Positions 16,200 through 25,242 of a DNA stretch of 64,000 nt are shown piece by piece. The DNA is from Nitrospirillum viridazoti (GTDB lineage: Bacteria > Pseudomonadota > Alphaproteobacteria > Azospirillales > Azospirillaceae): NCBI RefSeq assembly GCF_007827975.1, contig NZ_VITT01000002.1; one strand, written 5' to 3'. A program made the position numbers and the translations under genes. Below the pieces are notes generated by a model. The model made no database searches. It saw nothing but the letters and a program-made list of their open reading frames with translations, and was not told the DNA's origin. Numbering within the stretch: position 1 is the stretch's first letter; every line of letters begins with the position of its first letter.

Positions 16200-17615
16200 A
16201 TGTCGGAGTTGGAACGGACGGCGACCAAGGTCATCGTGCCGAGCGGAATGCTCGGTGCGGGAGTGAAACGGGAACACATCGCCTATGGCCTGGCCCAGGG
16301 CGCTCATGCCATTGCCATCGACGCCGGCTCGACGGACAGCGGGCCCTCTTACCTGGCGCGCGGCGTCTCCAAGATGAACCGGGAGTCGATCAAGCAGGAT
16401 CTCCTCATCCTGCTGCAGATGGCCAATGAGGCCGGCATACCGGTGCTGGTGGGCACCTGCGGCACCTGCGGCGCGGACGCCAGCGTGGACTGGACCCGTG
16501 ACATCGCCATCGAGGCGGCGCGGGAACTGGGCATAGGTCTGCGCATCGCCTGCCTGTACAGCGAACAGCCGGCGGCGGTGCTGAAGCGCAAGCTGGCGCA
16601 GGGGAAGATCCGGCCGCTGGCGCCGCTGGGCCAGGCCACCGATGAGCTGTTCGACGCCTGCGACCACATCGTGGCCCTGATGGGGCCGGAGCCCTACATG
16701 GATGCCGTCCAGCGCGGTGCCAACCTGGTGCTGGGCGGCAGGACCACCGACACCGCCGTGCTGTCGGCCGTGCCCCTGATGCGGGGCGCCGGCGTGGCCC
16801 AGACTTGGCACGCCGCCAAGATCGCCGAATGCGGCGGGCAGTGCACGACCAACCTGCGGCGGGGCGGCGTGCTGATGCATGTCGGGGCCGACCACTTCGA
16901 CATGGAACCCTTGGACCTCGGCAACCGCTGCACGCCCGAAAGCGTCTCGGCCCACCTGCTGTATGAGAACAGCGATCCCTTCCTGCTGGTGGAACCGGGC
17001 GGTATCCTGGACGCCAAGGAGGCGGTCTACACCCAGGTCGAGCCGCGCATCACTCGGGTCGTCGGCTCCATCTGGCGGCCCATGCCCTACACCATGAAGT
17101 TGGAAGGGGCGCGTGGCGGCGACTACCAGACCATCATGCTGATCGGCATCGAGGATCCGGAAGTCCTGGCCAACCTCGATGAATTCCACGACCGCATGCA
17201 CAAGACGCTGGTGGACCGCATCGCCGCCACCTTCGGCGATGAGGCGGGCAATTTCGAGGTCTCGCTACGCCTCTACGGCTGGAACGGCACGTCCGGCCAG
17301 CCCGTGCCCGCCGATACCCCACCCCCGCGCGACGTGGGCGTGCTGTTCGTGGTGACAGCGCGCACCCAGGACCTGGCCGACCGCATGGCGCGGTCCTGCA
17401 ACCCCTATTTCTTCCACATGCCGATACGCTTCGACATGGAACTGCCCAGCTACGCCTTCCCCTTCACGCCGGCCGAGATCCCGCGCGGGCGGGTCTATGA
17501 GTTCATGCTCAACCATGTCGTCGAGACCGAGGACGGGTTCGAACTGGTCAGGACGGATTGGGTGGACGTGTCATCGACCGGTACCGTTGAGCATCTGGAG
17601 ACGCCGCATGCCTAA
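16200..17615 (+). CDS. AtuA family protein (acyclic terpene utilization, DUF1446)
   Basis: A 471-residue AtuA-family protein. The motifs VIVPSGMLGAGV near the N-terminus, IAIDAGSTDSGPSYL, GTCGTCGADA and GANLVLGGRTTDTAVL are typical of the family. The start is uncertain. ATG 16200 gives the usual N-terminus but has AGGA very close to it; ATG 16161 adds 13 charged residues and lacks a ribosome site. AtuA was named from the Pseudomonas citronellol pathway, but its reaction is not established. Here it overlaps a DUF4387 gene by 8 bp and precedes an MFS transporter and HyuB/HyuA, which points to metabolism of a small acid or lactam rather than terpenes. Confidence 0.85.
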   Translation: MSELERTATKVIVPSGMLGAGVKREHIAYGLAQGAHAIAIDAGSTDSGPSYLARGVSKMNRESIKQDLLILLQMANEAGIPVLVGTCGTCGADASVDWTRDIAIEAARELGIGLRIACLYSEQPAAVLKRKLAQGKIRPLAPLGQATDELFDACDHIVALMGPEPYMDAVQRGANLVLGGRTTDTAVLSAVPLMRGAGVAQTWHAAKIAECGGQCTTNLRRGGVLMHVGADHFDMEPLDLGNRCTPESVSAHLLYENSDPFLLVEPGGILDAKEAVYTQVEPRITRVVGSIWRPMPYTMKLEGARGGDYQTIMLIGIEDPEVLANLDEFHDRMHKTLVDRIAATFGDEAGNFEVSLRLYGWNGTSGQPVPADTPPPRDVGVLFVVTARTQDLADRMARSCNPYFFHMPIRFDMELPSYAFPFTPAEIPRGRVYEFMLNHVVETEDGFELVRTDWVDVSSTGTVEHLETPHA

Positions 17616-17916
17616 GATCGCTGAAGTGTGCCGGCATGTCCGGTCGAAGAACGCGGGTCCTTTCTGGATCACCGTGGATTTCTTTTTCGCCGACGACGAC
17701 AGTTTCGCGCGCTATCGTGACGCGCCGGAGCTGGGGCCGGACCTGTTCGCCCGCCTGTTCGGCACGGACCCGGCCGGCGTGAAGCGTGTGCCGGTGGACG
17801 CGCTGCGCATGATCAAGATCTCATACCCCCGGCCGCATCCTCAGGGCTGGCGGCATGAGCGCGACATGCATGGCGGTCAGCAGTTCGCGCGCCTGCTGTC
17901 GGTCGAGCTCGCCTGA
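17608..17916 (+). CDS. DUF4387 family protein, AtuA partner
   Basis: A 102-residue protein beginning MPKIAEVCRHVRSKNAGPFWITVDFFFADD and ending with an HGGQQFARLL segment, typical of DUF4387. It starts inside the last codons of the AtuA gene (8-bp overlap), so the two are translationally coupled. In many genomes DUF4387 is a neighbour of, or fused to, AtuA, and it is probably its small subunit. No catalytic residue is established. The start is ATG 17608. Confidence 0.85.
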   Translation: MPKIAEVCRHVRSKNAGPFWITVDFFFADDDSFARYRDAPELGPDLFARLFGTDPAGVKRVPVDALRMIKISYPRPHPQGWRHERDMHGGQQFARLLSVELA

Positions 17917-17975
17917 CGCCGTCGCGGCACCCGTATTTCGCTTAAGCGCACAATAATAAAATCGGGAGGACGCAA

Positions 17976-19343
17976 ATGGGCAGGCAGGCCGCCCTGCATC
18001 GCCGGGACACCGCGTATTCCTGGTATGTCGCCGTTGTGATGTGCCTATGTTTCACGTTCAGTTACATGGATCGGGCCCTGTTGCAGCTTCTGGTCGGCCC
18101 GATCCAGAAGAGCTTTGACCTCAACGACACGCAGCTTGGTCTGCTGCAGGGCGCGGCCTTCGCCGTCTTCTACACGCTGTTCGGCTTTCCCCTGGCGCGT
18201 GTCGCGGATACACGGCACCGCCGCAACCTGACGCTGGTGGGATTGGTCGTCTGGTGCGCCGCCACGGCGGCATGCGGCCTGGCGCAAAGCATGCCGCAAT
18301 TGTTCGGCGCGCGGATTTGCGTCGCCATCGGCGAGGCGGCCCTGGCGCCGGCCGCCGTGTCCCTGATCGCCGATTATTTCTCGCCGGGTGCGCGCACGCG
18401 GGCGCTGAGCATCTATTCCATGGGGGTCTTCTTCGGCAGCGGGCTGGCGCTCGGCCTTGGCGGCACGCTGCTGAAATATTTCGGCCACGAGGGGGCAGGC
18501 CAGACGGAGCCGTGGCGGCTGGTCTTCATCATCCTGGGTGCCGCCGGGCTTCTCATGGTGCCGCTGCTGCTGACGGTGCGGGAGCCGGCGCGCCTGACGG
18601 ATGACGGCCGGCGGTCGGAGGCGGCCACCAGCCTGCGCCAGGTGCTGGCGGAATTCGCCCGCAAGAAGGCGGCGCTGCTGACCACGGTCGGCGGCTTCGC
18701 CACCACCAGCATGGCGGCCTCGACCCTGGCATCCTGGGCCCCCACCTTTTTCGTCCGCGTCCATGGCTGGGCGCTGGGGCCCACGGGCCAGAAGCTGGGG
18801 GGTATGACCCTGGTGCTGAGCCCGCTGGGCGCCATCGTCGGCGCCATGTTGGCCGACGCCTTGACCCGGGCGGGCCGGAAGGACGGCAAGCTGATCGTCG
18901 GCATCGGTTCGGCGGCCTTCTGCGCGGTCGCCAGCCTGGTCATGGCGGTCGCCGACCAGGCCGTGGCACTGGTCGCCATCGGCTCCATCCAGTTCGTGGT
19001 CGGTTTCAACTTCGGCCTGGTCCAGGCCAGTCTGGCCGAACTGGTGCCCAACCGCATGCGGGCCATCGCGTCGGCCTGCTACATCGCCAGCTCCAACCTG
19101 CTGGCGGCGACCTTCGGGCCGCTGCTGGTCGGCGTGCTGAACGATCACGTCTTCCATGACCCGATGATGATCGGCCGGTCCATCGCCATCGTCGCCCCCA
19201 GCGGCTTCGCCGTGGCGGCGCTCATCCTCGCCGCCGGCCGGCGATCCTATCGTTCGACCCTGTCCTTGGTGGCGGCGGATGGCGCGACGGCGCAGCGCGC
19301 GTCCGATCCCGCCCCCCTCTCTCGTGTGAAGGACCCAGCATGA
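17976..19343 (+). CDS. MFS transporter
   Basis: A 455-residue inner-membrane transporter with about 12 predicted helices. The first helix reads WYVAVVMCLCFTFSYMDRALLQLL. The MFS loop 2-3 motif is seen as GFPLARVADTRHRRNLTLVG, and helix 4-5 carries the acidic AIGEAALAPAAVSLIADYF. GGGAGG precedes ATG 17976. The family includes organic-acid importers and Spinster-like carriers. Its stop overlaps the ATG of HyuB (ATGA), so it is co-translated with the hydrolase it probably feeds. The substrate is likely the small acid or lactam handled by this island. Confidence 0.9.
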   Translation: MGRQAALHRRDTAYSWYVAVVMCLCFTFSYMDRALLQLLVGPIQKSFDLNDTQLGLLQGAAFAVFYTLFGFPLARVADTRHRRNLTLVGLVVWCAATAACGLAQSMPQLFGARICVAIGEAALAPAAVSLIADYFSPGARTRALSIYSMGVFFGSGLALGLGGTLLKYFGHEGAGQTEPWRLVFIILGAAGLLMVPLLLTVREPARLTDDGRRSEAATSLRQVLAEFARKKAALLTTVGGFATTSMAASTLASWAPTFFVRVHGWALGPTGQKLGGMTLVLSPLGAIVGAMLADALTRAGRKDGKLIVGIGSAAFCAVASLVMAVADQAVALVAIGSIQFVVGFNFGLVQASLAELVPNRMRAIASACYIASSNLLAATFGPLLVGVLNDHVFHDPMMIGRSIAIVAPSGFAVAALILAAGRRSYRSTLSLVAADGATAQRASDPAPLSRVKDPA

Positions 19344-21004
19344 TCGACAGCGAGATCAACCCCATTACCCTGGAAATCTGGTGGAGCCGGCTGATCGCCA
19401 TCGCCGATGAGGCCGCGGCGACGCTGCTGCGCACCTCCTTCTCTACCGTCATCCGGGAATCCAACGACTACGTCACCGTGCTCATGGATGCGGATGGCGA
19501 GACCATCGGCGAATGCACCCTGGGGATCCCGGCCTTCGCCGCCCTGGTCGGGCGCGCCACCCGCGCCATGCTGGACCGCTTCCCGGCATCGACCTGGCGC
19601 GAGGGCGATGTGGTCATGACCAACGATCCCTGGATCGGCACGGGCCATCTGCCGGACATCGTCGTGGTCGCCCCGATCTTCCACCACGGCGTGCTGGTCG
19701 GCTTCTCCGGTTCCGCCGCCCATGCGCCCGATATCGGCGGCACCTTCAAGGAGGGCCCGACCGAACTGATCGAGGAAGGCGTGCTGATCCCCCCGGTTCG
19801 GCTTTACCGCACGGGGGAGCTGAATGACGACCTGGTGCAGCTGCTGCTGGCCAACATCCGTCTCAAGGACATCGTGTTCGGCGACATCGAGGCGCAGGTC
19901 AACGCGAACGAGGTATGCCGCCGCCGGGCGGTGGAGTTCCTGGAGGACACGGGCGAGCCTGACTTCAAACGGCTGGGCCGCGCCGTGACCGGCCTGGCGG
20001 AGCGGGCCATGCGCGCCGCCATCGCCGGCTTGCCCGACGGCGTCTATCGCGGCGCCATCGAGGCCGATGGCGTGGGGGACCAGCCGACGCGCATCGCCTG
20101 CGCCGTAACCATCGCCGGCGACGACATCACCGTCGACTACGACGGCTCCTCCCCCCAGGTGGCGTACGCGATCAATTCGACGCTCAACTATACCCGCGCC
20201 TACACCATCTATCCGTTGAAGTGCCTGCTGGACCCCTTCACGCGGCGCAATGAAGGCTCTTACCGCCCCATTCGGGTGACGGCGCCGGCCGGAACCATCC
20301 TCAACCCCACCGCACCGGCGCCGGTCATGGCGCGCCACCTGACGGGCCACCTGCTGTCCTGCGCCCTGTTCCAGGCGCTGTCGCCCCTGATGCCGGAACG
20401 GGTGGTGGCCGACAGCGGCGGGGCGCCGGCCTTGCGCGCGCATTTCAGTGGTCGCACCGCCGACGGGGGACGCTTCGGCCAGCTGCTGTTCGCCAGCGCC
20501 GGCATGGGCGCCTCGGCGGAGCGGGACGGTCTGTCCACCACCGCCTTCCCCACCAACTCCGGTGCGGGCAGCGTCGAGGCGATGGAGACGGTGTCGCCGT
20601 TGCTGTTCCTGCGCAAGGCGTTTCGGCCGGACTCCGGCGGGGCGGGCCGCCAGCGCGGCGGCCTGGGCCAGGACTGCGAAATCCTGAACGCCGCCGCGAC
20701 ACCCATCCAGATGGTGCTGCTGGGGGATCGTGAGCGCCACCCGGCGCTGGGGATCATGGGGGGCGGTTCCGGGGCGCCCGCGCTGGCGGCCCATCGGGAC
20801 GGGCGCACCGTGCCCATGAAGTCACGCTCCCTCATCCAGCCGGGCGAAAGCGTGACGCTGTCCTTCCCCGGGGGCGGTGGCTATGGACCGCCGGCCGACC
20901 GGCCGGTTGCGGCCATCGAGACCGATCTGAAGCGGGGCGTGGTGACCACCGACGCCGTACGCCGCGATTACCCCACGCAAGCTCTGGCCCTTGGACTGAA
21001 GTGA
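19340..21004 (+). CDS. Hydantoinase B/oxoprolinase family protein (HyuB)
   Basis: A 554-residue HyuB-type subunit beginning with the hallmark NPITLEIWWSRLIAIADEAAATLLRTSFS. Further conserved pieces are VVMTNDPWIGTGHLPDIVVVAPIF, FRPDSGGAGRQRGGLGQ and the glycine-rich end LSFPGGGGYGPP. HyuB works with HyuA in ATP-dependent opening of cyclic amides (hydantoins, 5-oxoproline, caprolactam); acetone carboxylase relatives carboxylate ketones. Here HyuB precedes HyuA and is coupled at both ends by ATGA overlaps. The third, small subunit seen in acetone carboxylases is absent, which favours a hydrolase. Confidence 0.9.
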   Translation: MIDSEINPITLEIWWSRLIAIADEAAATLLRTSFSTVIRESNDYVTVLMDADGETIGECTLGIPAFAALVGRATRAMLDRFPASTWREGDVVMTNDPWIGTGHLPDIVVVAPIFHHGVLVGFSGSAAHAPDIGGTFKEGPTELIEEGVLIPPVRLYRTGELNDDLVQLLLANIRLKDIVFGDIEAQVNANEVCRRRAVEFLEDTGEPDFKRLGRAVTGLAERAMRAAIAGLPDGVYRGAIEADGVGDQPTRIACAVTIAGDDITVDYDGSSPQVAYAINSTLNYTRAYTIYPLKCLLDPFTRRNEGSYRPIRVTAPAGTILNPTAPAPVMARHLTGHLLSCALFQALSPLMPERVVADSGGAPALRAHFSGRTADGGRFGQLLFASAGMGASAERDGLSTTAFPTNSGAGSVEAMETVSPLLFLRKAFRPDSGGAGRQRGGLGQDCEILNAAATPIQMVLLGDRERHPALGIMGGGSGAPALAAHRDGRTVPMKSRSLIQPGESVTLSFPGGGGYGPPADRPVAAIETDLKRGVVTTDAVRRDYPTQALALGLK

Positions 21005-23109
21005 TGAAGCAGAAGACCATCCGCATCGGCGTCGATATCGGCGGCACGTTCACCGATTTCGTCCTGCATGACGAGGCCCGCGGCCTCAGCGCCACGGGCA
21101 AGCGCCTGACCACCCCCGACCAGCCGGGCCGGGCCATCGTCGAGGGCATCGTCCGCCTGCTGGCGGAGACCAACTCAACCATCGACCAAATCCACAGCAT
21201 CGTTCACGGGACGACCCTGATCACCAACACGGTGCTGGAGCGGACCGGCGCCAAGATCGGCCTGCTGGCCTCGGCGGGCTTCCGCGACATCCTGGAGATG
21301 GGGCGGGAGATCCGGTACGACGTGGACGACCTGGCGCTGGAACCCGTGCCCGTCCTGGTGCCGCGTCACCTGCGGCTGGACATCCCCGGGCGATTGAAGG
21401 CCGACGGTGGCGAGTTCATGCCGCTGGACGAGCAGGCGGTGCGCGACGCCGTCCGCCACCTGGTGGAGGGAGAAGGCATCGAGGCCCTGGCCATCGCCTT
21501 CCTGCATTCCTATCGCAACCCAGCGCACGAGCTGGCGGCGCGCCAAGTGGTGCGCGAGCTCTATCCCGACTTGCTGGTCTCCCTGTCCGCCGAGGTTGCG
21601 CCGGAGATTCGCGAGTACGAACGGACCAACACCACCTGCGTCAACGCCTATGTCCAGCCCCGCGTGCACGGCTATCTGGACCGGCTGGTCGATGATTTGC
21701 GCGTCCTGGGCTTCGCGGGCGAGCTGTACATCATGCTGTCCAGCGGCGGCATCACCACCATAGGGGACGCCAAGAATTTCCCGGTGCGTCTCATCGAGTC
21801 CGGGCCGGCCGCCGGCGCCATGGCGGCCGCGCACATCGCCCGCGAGACGGAACAGCGGCGGGTGATTTCGTTCGACATGGGCGGCACCACGGCCAAGATG
21901 TGCCTGGTGGAGGATTACGCGCCCCACATCAAACATGACTTCGAGGCGGGCCGCCTGCACCGCTTCAAGCAGGGGTCGGGGCTGCCGCTGAAGGTCACGG
22001 TCGTCGACATGATCGAGATCGGCGCCGGCGGCGGCTCCATCGCCGGGCTGGACGCCCTGGGCCTGCTCAAGGTGGGGCCGCGCAGCGCCGGCTCTGTGCC
22101 CGGCCCGGTCTGCTATGGACGCGGCGGAACGGAGCCGACGGTGACCGACGCCGACCTGATGCTGGGGTACCTTGATCCCACCTATTTCCTGGGGGGCGAG
22201 ATGGGCCTGCGCGACGCGGCGGCCGGCGACGCGATGGAAAGCCGGCTGGGCCGGCCGCTGGGCATCGATGCCGCCGGGGCCGCGCGCGGCATCCAGGCCG
22301 TCGTCAACGAAAGCATGGCGGGGGCCACCCGCATGCACCTGGCCGAGAACGGCAGGGACCCGCGCGACTACGCCATGATCGCCTTCGGCGGCGCGGGTCC
22401 CGTCCATGCCTACGGCCTGGCCAAGCTGCTGAAGGTCAGGCAGCTGATCGTGCCCCCCGGGGCGGGGGTCATCTCGGCGTTCGGCTTCCTGGTGGCGCCG
22501 CCCACGGTCGACTTCGTGCGCGGGCACGTGTCGCCGGTGGCCCGGCTGGACTGGGCCCATGTGCGGGGACTGATCGCCGACATGGCGGACCAGGCCCGGC
22601 GCCTGCTGGACGCGGCCAGTGCCGCCACCGTGCCCATGCAGACCAGGCTCTATGCCGACATGCGCTATGTCGGCCAGGGCTTCGAGGTGTCGGTCGGCAT
22701 CCCGGCGGAGGCGATCGCCGCCGGTGACGGCGGGGCGCTGCACGAGGCCTTCGGCGCGGCCTATCGCGCCCGGTTCGGCCGGGCGGCCCAGGGCATGCCG
22801 GTCGAGGTGGTCGGATGGCGCCTCTCCGCCTCGCTGCCCATCCAGCCGATCAGCCTGACCCGGATGCGGGAGGAGGGGGCGGAGCCGCTGCGGGGCCACC
22901 GGCGGGTCGACTTCCCGGATTTCGGCCCAGTCGACACGGCGATCTACGACCGCTATGCCCTGGCGCCGGGCATGCGCATCGTCGGTGCCGCCCTGTTCGA
23001 GGAGCGGGAGTCGACTTTCGCGGTGGGGCCGGATTGCGTGACGGAGGTCGATCCGCACGGCCATCTGATCACCACCATCGCCGCGGATACCGGAATGGCG
23101 GCAGGCTGA
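21004..23109 (+). CDS. Hydantoinase A/oxoprolinase family protein (HyuA)
   Basis: A 701-residue ATPase subunit of the HyuA type. The ASKHA phosphate-binding motif IGVDIGGTFTDFVLHD is at the N-terminus, with IVHGTTLITNTVLERTG, VISFDMGGTTAKMCLVE and the C-terminal AFGGAGPVHAYGLAK segments following. ATG 21004 overlaps the HyuB stop; the ORF also opens at GTG 21001. The protein phosphorylates the cyclic amide so that HyuB can open it. It is the last gene of the island and is followed by a short GC-rich hairpin. Confidence 0.92.
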   Translation: MKQKTIRIGVDIGGTFTDFVLHDEARGLSATGKRLTTPDQPGRAIVEGIVRLLAETNSTIDQIHSIVHGTTLITNTVLERTGAKIGLLASAGFRDILEMGREIRYDVDDLALEPVPVLVPRHLRLDIPGRLKADGGEFMPLDEQAVRDAVRHLVEGEGIEALAIAFLHSYRNPAHELAARQVVRELYPDLLVSLSAEVAPEIREYERTNTTCVNAYVQPRVHGYLDRLVDDLRVLGFAGELYIMLSSGGITTIGDAKNFPVRLIESGPAAGAMAAAHIARETEQRRVISFDMGGTTAKMCLVEDYAPHIKHDFEAGRLHRFKQGSGLPLKVTVVDMIEIGAGGGSIAGLDALGLLKVGPRSAGSVPGPVCYGRGGTEPTVTDADLMLGYLDPTYFLGGEMGLRDAAAGDAMESRLGRPLGIDAAGAARGIQAVVNESMAGATRMHLAENGRDPRDYAMIAFGGAGPVHAYGLAKLLKVRQLIVPPGAGVISAFGFLVAPPTVDFVRGHVSPVARLDWAHVRGLIADMADQARRLLDAASAATVPMQTRLYADMRYVGQGFEVSVGIPAEAIAAGDGGALHEAFGAAYRARFGRAAQGMPVEVVGWRLSASLPIQPISLTRMREEGAEPLRGHRRVDFPDFGPVDTAIYDRYALAPGMRIVGAALFEERESTFAVGPDCVTEVDPHGHLITTIAADTGMAAG

Positions 23110-23119
23110 CGGGGCCTCA

Positions 23120-23140
23120 GGGGCGTCTTTCCGGCGCCCC
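23120..23140. terminator. Weak hairpin after HyuA
   Basis: GGGGCG (23120-23125) pairs with CGCCCC (23135-23140) across a 9-nt loop between convergent genes. It has no U-tract, so termination is only a possibility. Confidence 0.4.
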
Positions 23141-23169
23141 GTTGGGGATGGGCAGGGGCGGAGGCCCGT

Positions 23170-23604
23170 TCACCGTGGCAACTCGGGCTGGGTGGTGACC
23201 ATGAATTTCCAATCGGCCAGCGCCGCGTGCCGGTGTGGTGCTGCCTGCTCCGCGTAGGCCGGGTTTTCGAGAATCCGGCGCAGCGTGGCGAAGCTCGCAT
23301 AACGGACGATGACGATATCGTCCCAGGCTTCGCCAGCGACGCCCACCAGCATCCCCCGGACATTGCCGACCCAGAAAACCGAATAGTCCTCGCCCCGCGC
23401 GATAGTTTGGAAGGCGCGGGCATACCGCTGGAAATAGGCCTCCCTGCCCGAGCAGGGCGGCAGGTCGGAGGCCGCTTCAAAGGTGGCTTCATAGATGGCC
23501 TGGTCCCGATAGCGCACCAGATTGACCATGTAGACCGGGCCCGCTTCGGCCAGTGTGCTGCCCGCCGCGTCCAGCGCCGCAGGGGTGTAGTCAATGATCG
23601 CCAT
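23170..23604 (-). CDS. DUF1330/EthD-like small protein
   Basis: A 144-residue dimeric alpha-beta barrel-type protein. It has the VYMVNLVRYRDQAIYEATF and DIVIVRYASFATLRRILENPAYAE patterns of DUF1330 relatives. ATG 23604 is chosen because an AAGGCGAGAG leader precedes it; the frame remains open to 23691 but would then cross the shared operator. Function unknown: this fold covers small oxygenases and stress proteins. It is divergent from a TetR gene with a centred dyad between them, so it is the probable target of that regulator. Confidence 0.7.
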   Translation of the reverse strand: MAIIDYTPAALDAAGSTLAEAGPVYMVNLVRYRDQAIYEATFEAASDLPPCSGREAYFQRYARAFQTIARGEDYSVFWVGNVRGMLVGVAGEAWDDIVIVRYASFATLRRILENPAYAEQAAPHRHAALADWKFMVTTQPELPR

Positions 23605-23655
23605 ATCTCTCGCCTTCTTGGATTGCCGCGCGGAGCGCCGCCGGCGGAACTGTAC

Positions 23656-23691
23656 TTGCCATGCAATACGTCTAACTGTATTTATTGGCAA
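23656..23691. promoter_or_regulatory. Nested dyad, probable TetR operator
   Basis: Two concentric inverted repeats share the centre 23673.5. The outer arms are TTGCCA (23656-23661) and TGGCAA (23686-23691); the inner arms are AATAC (23665-23669) and GTATT (23678-23682). The outer arm reaches the first base of the TetR start codon, so binding would block both divergent genes. Confidence 0.65.
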
Positions 23692-24299
23692 TGGCCAGAC
23701 CGTCCCTTCGCGAGAAAATCATCGAGTCCGGAGTGCGTACGCTGCACGAGCGCGGATACGCCGGTGCCGGCGTGCGCGAGATCACCAGTGACGCCGGCGT
23801 CCCCCAGGGCTGTTTCACCAACCATTTCCGGTCGAAGGAGGCTTTTGCCGCCACCATCCTCGATCGCTACCATGAGCGCACACAGGCGATCATGGACGGC
23901 ACGTTGCGCGATAAAGGCCGGCCGCCCGTCGAACGGTTGCGCGCCTATTTCGATGCCATCACCGAACGGCTGGAAGCGGCGGGCTGGCGATACGGCTGCC
24001 TTGTCGGCAACATGAGCCTTGAAGCGCCGGAACAGAGCGAGGTGCTGCGCACCCATTTGGTCGAGGTTTGCCGCGCGCTCACCGATGCGTTCGCCGAGGC
24101 TGTGCGCGCCGGCCAGGATGCGGGTGAGATCCGGAACGATCTCGATGCCGGCGACGTCGCGACCTTCCTTCTCGCCGCGTGGGAGGGCGCTATGATGCGC
24201 ATGAAAGTGGACCGGTCCCCACAACCCATCGAGCAGTTCAAGCGGGTGATCTTCGCCTCCATCCTTGCTCCAGGGATGAGGGTCGGCTCCCCCCAATAA
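23691..24299 (+). CDS. TetR family transcriptional regulator
   Basis: A 202-residue repressor. Residues 8-55 form the TetR helix-turn-helix (IIESGVRTLHERGYAGAGVREITSDAGVPQGCFTNHFRSKEAF). The C-terminal helical domain contains a TetR_C-like LVEVCRALTDAFAEAVRAGQDAGEI segment. The start is ATG 23691; a TTG two codons upstream is less likely. It is divergent from the DUF1330-like gene across a nested dyad and is followed 20 bp later by a LysR gene on the same strand. Confidence 0.88.
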   Translation: MARPSLREKIIESGVRTLHERGYAGAGVREITSDAGVPQGCFTNHFRSKEAFAATILDRYHERTQAIMDGTLRDKGRPPVERLRAYFDAITERLEAAGWRYGCLVGNMSLEAPEQSEVLRTHLVEVCRALTDAFAEAVRAGQDAGEIRNDLDAGDVATFLLAAWEGAMMRMKVDRSPQPIEQFKRVIFASILAPGMRVGSPQ

Positions 24300-24319
24300 C
24301 GCGGCCGGGCACGACGGGC

Positions 24320-25204
24320 ATGGATTGGAACGACCTCAAATATTTTCTGGCCGTGGCGCGGACCGGAAGCCTCACCCGGACGTCCGCCGACCTTGGGGTG
24401 AGCCAGTCCACCGTCGGTCGCCGCATCGCCGAATTCGAGGAGAGCGTCGGCATGGCCCTCTTCCAGCGGCATCAGACCGGCTATTTCCTCACCGACGAGG
24501 GGCGCGAAATGCTGGGGCACGCCGAGCGGGTCGAAGACAGCATCCTGGCGTTGGAACGCGGTGCCGCGGGCCTCGACAAGACGCCGGCGGGCACCGTGCG
24601 GCTCGCGACGTCTGAGAATCTGGCGACGGATCTCATCATCCCCGCCCTGCCGGCGTTCCGGGACCGCTACCCGGGCATCTGCCTTGAGATCATCACCAGC
24701 ACCGTCACGGCCGAGCTTGGACGACGTGAGGCGGACATAGCACTCCGCGTCGTGCGGCCGACGCGCGGCAACCTGACGGTCAGGCGCGTGGGCCACATGA
24801 CCTACTCGGTCTACGGCAGCAGGGATTACATTGAGCGGCACCCTCCCATAGCCGGTGAGCCGCTGGGCGGGCGGCATTTCATTGCCTGGGACGACGGCCA
24901 TGCGTTCATGCCGGCCGCGGCTTGGCTGGCGCGGGAATATCCCGGCTGCAGGATTGCGCTGGTCGCCAGCAGCCTGCCCGCCCAGATCGCCGCCGTGCGC
25001 GCCGGCCTGGGCCTGGCCGTCATCCCGGACTTCCTGACCGTGAGGGAGGACTTCATCCGGGTCATTCCGCCCGATCAGATGTTCAGTGCCGAGGTCTGGC
25101 TGGTGACCCATGCCGACCTTGTCGCGTCCGCCCGGGTGCGGGCCGTCGGCGACTTCCTGACCGAGGAAGTGATGCGGGCCAACCCCGAGCTTTCGGGGCG
25201 TTAG
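24320..25204 (+). CDS. LysR family transcriptional regulator
   Basis: A 294-residue LysR protein. The HTH is at residues 1-60 (MDWNDLKYFLAVARTGSLTRTSADLGVSQSTVGRRIAEFE). The periplasmic-binding-like effector domain spans about 90-290 (GTVRLATSENLATDLIIPALPAF ... GLAVIPDFL). The start is ATG 24320; longer in-frame reading enters the TetR gene. It lies in tandem behind TetR and convergent with an aldo/keto reductase gene. Its target is not evident. Confidence 0.88.
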   Translation: MDWNDLKYFLAVARTGSLTRTSADLGVSQSTVGRRIAEFEESVGMALFQRHQTGYFLTDEGREMLGHAERVEDSILALERGAAGLDKTPAGTVRLATSENLATDLIIPALPAFRDRYPGICLEIITSTVTAELGRREADIALRVVRPTRGNLTVRRVGHMTYSVYGSRDYIERHPPIAGEPLGGRHFIAWDDGHAFMPAAAWLAREYPGCRIALVASSLPAQIAAVRAGLGLAVIPDFLTVREDFIRVIPPDQMFSAEVWLVTHADLVASARVRAVGDFLTEEVMRANPELSGR

Positions 25205-25242
25205 CTTGGCCTGCATCTTCGCCGGCGCCTCCCGCGCGTTGA

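Noticed and set aside
21175..23064. 629-residue open frame opposite HyuA
   Set aside because: It lies wholly antisense to a gene with clear motifs, has no family features, and is the kind of shadow frame expected at high GC.
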